From NCBI GenBank assembly GCA_026874595.1, contig CM049312.1, positions 71,204,929 through 71,268,928 of the forward strand: a DNA stretch of 64,000 nucleotides. The letters are read 5' to 3'. The translations under genes and the position numbers were made by a program. Of the stretch, positions 59,565-64,000 are shown one piece after another (the stretch's first letter is position 1; each line of letters starts with the position of its first letter). The notes beneath the pieces were generated by a model. That model was not told the origin of the DNA. It ran no database searches and saw only the letters and a program-made list of their open reading frames with translations. This DNA comes from Sipunculus nudus (Eukaryota; Annelida; Sipuncula; Golfingiida; Sipunculidae).

Positions 59565-60090
59565 CATTTGACATGAAAGGTGTGTCGGACAAGAAGCATT
59601 CCTGGTAGGCGTTCAATCGCTATAATAAAATCCACGGAATGTGCAGTAAACAAAGTTTATTACTCCAACAAAGTGGGTCCGTCGGAATATAACGGTGATA
59701 CATGTGGTATATGTTAATATTTGCACAGAACGACATATGTCACTCCTGAATTGTTGGCCCGAGCGCGATATCAGAGGAATGCTCAGGTGTGCCGTTCAAC
59801 AGTGGAACTTTCAAGTTGGTTTGTTGTGTGGTGTAACGAACTCAGCACGGACACAACCACCCGATGAAGGATTTTGAGCCTTTTTATGTTACAACTGACT
59901 TGCTTTGAATGTTGGGATCAGATATTGTATGTCAGAAGCATTGTTATGTACTTTTTAACTCTACATGATTTGTGAATTAAAACTATGTGTGTATTACTTT
60001 GATCTGTATTTTCATAATTATATTGTTACTGTGAAAACAAATCTATAAGAGTGTAAAGTGTAACTAGGAGTGGGAGGGTAATCAAATTTG
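59565..60090. other. VWD-B upstream region, no gene seen
   Basis: Immediate upstream DNA of VWD-B. It does not visibly match the 150 bp upstream of the VWD-A TATA box. Confidence 0.4.
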
Positions 60091-60095
60091 GGACT

Positions 60096-60212
60096 ATATA
60101 TATATATATATATATTCATGGAAAGGGTATACACAGTAACCACTGTGGAACCACTTTTTTGTGTATACCCTATCCATCTATAAAACAATGAACCAGCATG
60201 GCTATTCATACA

Positions 60213-60266
<54 letters not shown>
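60096..60266. repeat. TA microsatellites flanking a hairpin
   Basis: (TA)n at 60096-60114 and 60215-60266 enclose an inverted repeat: GGAAAGGGTATACAC (60120-60134) against GTGTATACCCTATCC (60161-60175), one mismatch. Then follows AACCAGCATGGCTATTCATAC, the arm of the hairpin at 28205-28279. Confidence 0.85.
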
Positions 60267-60268
<2 letters not shown>

Positions 60269-60269
60269 A

Positions 60270-62329
60270 TGTATGGCACATTTCAAATAATTTACGATTA
60301 AAAATAAGATTTAAAAATGCATTATTTACGGTATAGCTTACTTCTAAATCAGGTACTGGTATATAATATTTCAGAGTAGACGCGGCCTGTAGTTTATATT
60401 ATTTATAAATTTTATCCCAAGTATATAAATATTGTTGACAACAGTAGGGGGCGATATATACCTGCATTCCCTACCCTGTACTGGCCCCTGTCAACATGAG
60501 TGTGAATTGACCCGGTTTTTCGCCGTAATCATTGAAGAATCTGGTACCACGTATGTGCCGGGTGACAGATAAACATTTATTGGATTTTAGCGAACCTGAG
60601 AGCTAGTGCAATTGAGCAGTATCGTCCTTACGCCGTTAACCCATTATATTTAAAATAGCGTCATCGATCTTCAGTACATTTAACCATCATTTTTATTTTC
60701 AGGAATAGCAGGAGCTTGCATCACCAAATTTTATGCAAAAATCAGTTACATGTCATGTGTTGTGGATTGAGCTTTTTTGTGGTGCCATCTGCATCGATTT
60801 ACAGGCGAAAGCTATAAATATTAAAACATCTCCGAAATCCTACTAAATTAATCAATATTTCACAGAAAGTACCCTTGAAAGGAGCGCTGTGAAGTTTATT
60901 CAAATTGTTGAATCAGCTTGAAAAAGCATTTTAGCCATAGTCTTTCAGTATGTATAAAGCTCTTTTTCTTTTGTTACTCTTGAGTGCAATACATTCTCAT
61001 AGTCGTCTGATATTCCATCTGTTGCTTGTCCTATTTGTTTTTGGTAACGAAGTATTAATGGAACATGATTAACTCAGGGTTTCTTGGTGCTTTCACATTA
61101 TAAAATTATTTTTTAAAGTGCACTCTTCTATATCTTGCTTATATGTGCCTTATCTACAAGGTTATTTCTAGACTTCCTTCTTGCATAATTTTGATTTTCC
61201 AAATGGGCACAGGTCGCCATAGGGTATTTGCCCTTTTATCTTTTCATACTTTATCGTTCCCTTTTACTATCATCTTGTGTTAACTTTATTTTACACTTTA
61301 TCATATTTTGCAGGTATCATAGTGATAAAGGCTTAGAATTTAAATTGAAATGATATGCTACATGTTCACCCTTTTTGAGTGTTATCCATGATACCTGAGC
61401 ATATTTGTGCTCTATTGCTCAGGGTAATGAGGCATTTTCCGGGAAAATAAGACCTCCGTTCGTAGTTATACACAAAAAAACCCTTTAATTCTCAGGAACA
61501 GTTCCAGCTGTCCTCAAATAATTTTTTCGCGAGTTGTTGTTCATTTGGTCGGTTTACAGAAGTGTACCTTTGGTAGCCTCAAATAAGTCAGCCTACTTCC
61601 TACAAACGAAATTGATTTGTTTCAAATTTGCCAGAGTGTAATCAGCTCTCCAGTTTGTCTGCTTGTCTCTAGGTTTACATGTCTCTCTCAGTTAAGCGCG
61701 TTATCTCATGATATGGTCATCAGCAATAGTAGATTTTCTTTGGCATACATTAAGTAACTATTATCGTCAGATTTTATCCCAGGATTGGTCTCAATAAGAT
61801 GATGTGATACAAAATTCAAATAACGTTCGAAAATAAACATTGTCTTCAGGCAGTGATATTATAATTCACTCCTCGTAAAACTGCCAGTTGAAACGTCTGG
61901 GGAAAACAGTTATTTTTCTTCTTTTTTTTTATTTTCGTTACTTTTTACCTATTTCAATGTCTTAAAACTCGTTTGAACTATTGCCCAAAAGTTTCATAGT
62001 TACAATAAAAATACATGTTATATATTAGTCATTCATTGCTGTTTTTACCAAAAAGAATATCAACAGATACCACAGTGAGGCATCTGCCTAAAGAGAACGG
62101 GACTACATGCTAAGTATATACTTTGGTTTAACAAATAACAGGGACTCATAGATATTATTTCTTATTTTTTTTATTTGGGTGACACTTCTCCTATATGATA
62201 AGACCAGTCACTCAGAAGCATTATACGTATTCATTTGGTAAGATGATTAGAATATGCCTGATGGTCTAACATAGGGGTAAATCGGCTGAATATTTAGTAA
62301 ATATTTACTTTCAAATGGAATATTTGGAA
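60270..62329. other. No gene seen; one dispersed repeat
   Basis: 60995-61140 is related to 31060-31200. Otherwise no exon or terminal repeat recognised. Confidence 0.45.
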
Positions 62330-63360
62330 GCGCGAAATCATTGAGCCAGGTGTTCTCATAATTGTAAGATCGACATCTTAAATAGCTTATTGACAAAAGG
62401 AAGTGATTTTATAGCAACATTAGCATGATGCATGTTACAAAGGCGTGCCAGTGACGAAAACATGAACACAGGTGCTTTCTAGTAAATTCCTATAAAATTT
62501 GACACAAAAGCATTACAAGGCAATGTTAGCTTACAATATGGTAGTGTTTACCGGAACATATATCTCGTAGATTTTATCCGGTACGTTAGAAAGCAAATAA
62601 TCGAAAAGGCAGCTTTACAAAAGTCAATATAAATATTAAAATATATATTAAATTGTAGGAATAAAGGCAGAACATTACCTATATACATAGTAGTAATTAC
62701 ACATTTTCTGATAAACATCATACAGGCATATCTTTTTTTCTTCTCTCTGGTTTTTGATAGAGATAGTCGAGCATGAATTTACATTTTATTACTCTATTTT
62801 CCTCAACAAACAAGAAACAAAATGTCATTGACATTATTAACTAGAACCACGGCCCATGAATATATATAACTCATGATATATCAATTCAACTAGAAATGAA
62901 GATATTCCATCTGTAATTATGCTAACTAATGGGAAATCGGAATGACTGAAACAAACAAAAAACAAAATGTCATTGACATTATTAACCATAACCACGGCCC
63001 ATGAATATACATAACTCATGATATATCAATTCAACTAGAATTGAAGATATTCCATCTGTAATTATGCTTACTAATGGGAAAGTTGAATGCCCCAAAAGAG
63101 TTTACAGAATCCAGTATCTAGAGTTCGTGTGTTTAATATATGAATAATCCTTCAGATATCTTGTGTACAGATGTAGCCCGTTAAGCACGTAAATCGAACA
63201 AATATCAAGAAGCATACCATATAACGACATAACAGTAACTTATCGACACATTTTCAAAATTGTAAACAACACTGTTTTTTAATGTCCGAACAGAAGGTTT
63301 TAGGTTGTTAACAAGTTCGAGTGTTTTATTGAAATTAAGTTCTCATAAATTAAATCACAC
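62330..63360. repeat. Duplicated flank upstream of VWD-B
   Basis: Partner of 15690-16430 (blocks listed there). It is longer because it contains a 145-bp tandem duplication at 62808-63085 and other insertions. It sits 2.7 kb upstream of the VWD-B TATA box where the partner sits 0.15 kb upstream of VWD-A; the extra DNA in B includes the TA/hairpin block and repeats. Confidence 0.78.
62808..63085. repeat. 145-bp tandem duplication
   Basis: 'AAAATGTCATTGACATTATTAAC' followed by CCACGGCCCATGAATATA and TTCCATCTGTAATTATGC appears twice, offset 145 bp, with few differences. The copy at 15690-16430 has the unit only once. Confidence 0.92.
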
Positions 63361-64000
63361 CATCAGATCACGTGCTCATGTCGAATTTAGCGAGGGAGGA
63401 AATGAAAGAGCCATTCAGTCAGCAAGAAGATCATGCTGATTCCAGATGACCTTGACTGCAGTAACAACATTCAAGACAACTCTTTCTTAGGGTTTAAAAC
63501 AGAATAAAGATGACAACAAAGTGCACGATGAAGGTATCGTCATCTTATTCTTATTTTTTGAGCTTATTTTGGTTATCTGCCTTTCAATCTTATTAACAGA
63601 GCACCTGTTGAGCTTTTTTTTATTTTTAATAAAAATGTATTCATGATCTATAGAAATCAGGTTTCAATAGAACTGTGTTGTTTATTATAAAATGTATAGG
63701 TACACGTAATTTTTATGTTTGTACGTAATGGAGGTGGCTATGCTGAAGGATATGCTTGAGTGTATGTGTGTTCGTTTGTGTAGGTAGGTAGGTGTGTACA
63801 AAAGGGGAAGAAAAACTGATATCCAAAAAAGTTGATGGTATTGCCCTAACCAGAACTGACGTAATTAAGAAAGATAACATGAGTGAAAGCACATGAATAA
63901 CTGGATATAGCCACTTCTGTATTGCTTTAGAGGTATTTTACCATTATTAATATACACACAACTCTTTCGTTCTCTCTGTATATATATATGTGTGTGTGTG
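63361..64000. other. No gene seen
   Basis: No supported feature; TA/TG simple repeat at the very end. Confidence 0.4.

Overview
The window is eukaryotic genomic DNA, AT-rich, with short exons in long introns and very dense repeats. It looks like a lophotrochozoan invertebrate, most likely a mollusc. The grounds are GTCCGTCCGTCC-type motifs, pogo-like terminal repeats, tRNA-derived SINEs, a Penelope-like element and several non-LTR fragments, together with animal extracellular domains (VWD, CCP/sushi) in phase-1 exons. The taxon is inference; no rRNA or housekeeping gene is present. There are no operons, CRISPR arrays or phage. Open frames longer than about 60 codons are mostly chance or transposon-derived.

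Three host loci can be read from splice sites, frame and domain signatures. (1) VWD-B, minus strand, about 59.57 kb down to 49.75 kb: TATA box, short 5' UTR exon, signal-peptide exon, an 87-bp exon with a furin-like site and acidic linker, then two exons carrying most of a von Willebrand factor type D domain. It looks intact as far as it can be followed. (2) VWD-A, minus strand, about 15.54 kb down to 6.2 kb: a paralogue with the same exon order, the same 8-nt UTR before the ATG and the same 87-bp third exon. It has a shortened exon 1, a 1-nt frameshift in the signal peptide, a stop and a lost acceptor in the VWD exon, and no donor after the last exon, so it is read as a decayed copy. Flanking DNA upstream of both promoters (15.69-16.43 kb and 62.33-63.36 kb) is also duplicated, pointing to a segmental duplication about 46 kb apart. 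(3) A CCP/sushi gene, plus strand, 34.1-41.57 kb: five CCP modules (the last split over two exons) and a terminal exon with a Pro-rich stalk, a membrane segment and a short basic tail. Its 5' end was not found.

Layout: 0.7-3.2 kb, 150-bp-period dispersed repeat; 3.57-4.55 kb, pogo-like TIR element; 5.6-15.6 kb, VWD-A with nested TIR repeats; 15.7-21.2 kb, duplicated flank and repeats; 21.3-22.7 kb, Penelope-like reverse transcriptase remnant; 23.9-24.6 kb, minisatellite; 25.8-27.6 kb, MITE family and a GIY-YIG remnant; 28-31 kb, SINE, hairpin and repeats; 31.4-33.0 kb, LINE reverse-transcriptase C-terminus; 34.1-41.6 kb, CCP gene; 42.5-43.2 kb, LINE 3' end with a perfect target-site duplication; 43.8-46.1 kb, pogo remnant and minisatellite; 49.7-59.6 kb, VWD-B with a LINE endonuclease fragment and a 163-bp array in intron 1; 60-64 kb, repeats and the second duplicated flank.

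Both VWD products are predicted secreted and the CCP product a cell-surface receptor-like protein. Nothing in the window shows that they act together.
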